From: JBQTHP01 sp052389755
GTDB taxonomy: Bacteria; Pseudomonadota; Gammaproteobacteria; Steroidobacterales; Steroidobacteraceae
Direction of reading: 5' to 3'
Assembly: GCA_052389755.1 (NCBI GenBank)
Contig: JBQTHP010000268.1
Coordinates: 1-6,339, forward strand
DNA length: 6,339 nt
Of this stretch, positions 6,291 through 6,339 are shown piece after piece. Within the stretch, counting starts at the first letter, position 1. Each line of letters opens with the position of its first letter. A program made the position numbers and the translations under genes. Under the pieces are notes generated by a model that made no database searches, was not told the DNA's origin, and saw nothing but the letters and a program-made list of their open reading frames with translations.

Positions 6291-6339
6291 TCAGCTCGGA
6301 CGCTGCTGCGTCTCCCACTGCCGGATCTGCCTGTCGACC
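6291..6339 (-). CDS. Possible C-terminal end of a leftward gene
   Basis: Read leftward from the window edge, an open frame gives VDRQIRQWETQQRPS and then TGA at 6293-6291, with a hairpin 17 bases beyond. The composition (Arg, Gln, Trp, Glu) is that of a plausible amphipathic protein tail. Fifteen codons are too few to identify a family, and a chance open frame is possible. If real, it converges on the small zinc-finger gene. Confidence 0.35.
   Translation of the reverse strand, partial: VDRQIRQWETQQRPS

Overview
The window is about 6.3 kb of GC-rich bacterial chromosome, dense with genes, and reads like a proteobacterium, probably a gammaproteobacterium. I infer this from the high GC, the crcB-serS adjacency familiar from Pseudomonas-type genomes, and the SerS and tRNA-Ser sequences. 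I cannot name a genus.

Positions 1-1996, plus strand: a tight housekeeping operon. It holds crcB (fluoride channel), a DUF190 protein whose start overlaps the crcB stop, and serS (seryl-tRNA synthetase). The serS stop shares the palindrome CTAG with the stop of the next, convergent gene.

Positions 1993-3435, minus strand: the remains of a hybrid sensor histidine kinase (PAS - HisKA - HATPase - receiver). It has lost the first part of its PAS domain, and a one-base deletion near 2727 puts a stop in the middle of the ATPase N box. I call it a pseudogene, or possibly a sequencing error for the frameshift part.

Positions 3436-5058, minus strand: a complete exported zinc metallopeptidase (HETGH motif, signal peptide), directly upstream of the broken kinase.

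Positions 5093-5723, plus strand: a VapBC toxin-antitoxin pair (AbrB-type antitoxin, PIN-domain RNase toxin), divergent from the peptidase. The 34-base gap between them holds a 12-base palindrome that is a plausible operator.

Positions 5724-6339: a short intergenic region with two perfect inverted repeats, a complete tRNA-Ser(UGA), a 62-residue protein with a SWIM-like CxCx8CxH zinc-binding pattern, a strong GC-rich hairpin, and what may be the last 15 codons of a leftward gene running off the window.

Most of the window is ordinary. I see no convincing new multi-gene system. The points most worth a second look are the two lesions in the kinase, the small SWIM-like protein, and the compact divergent control region of vapBC.
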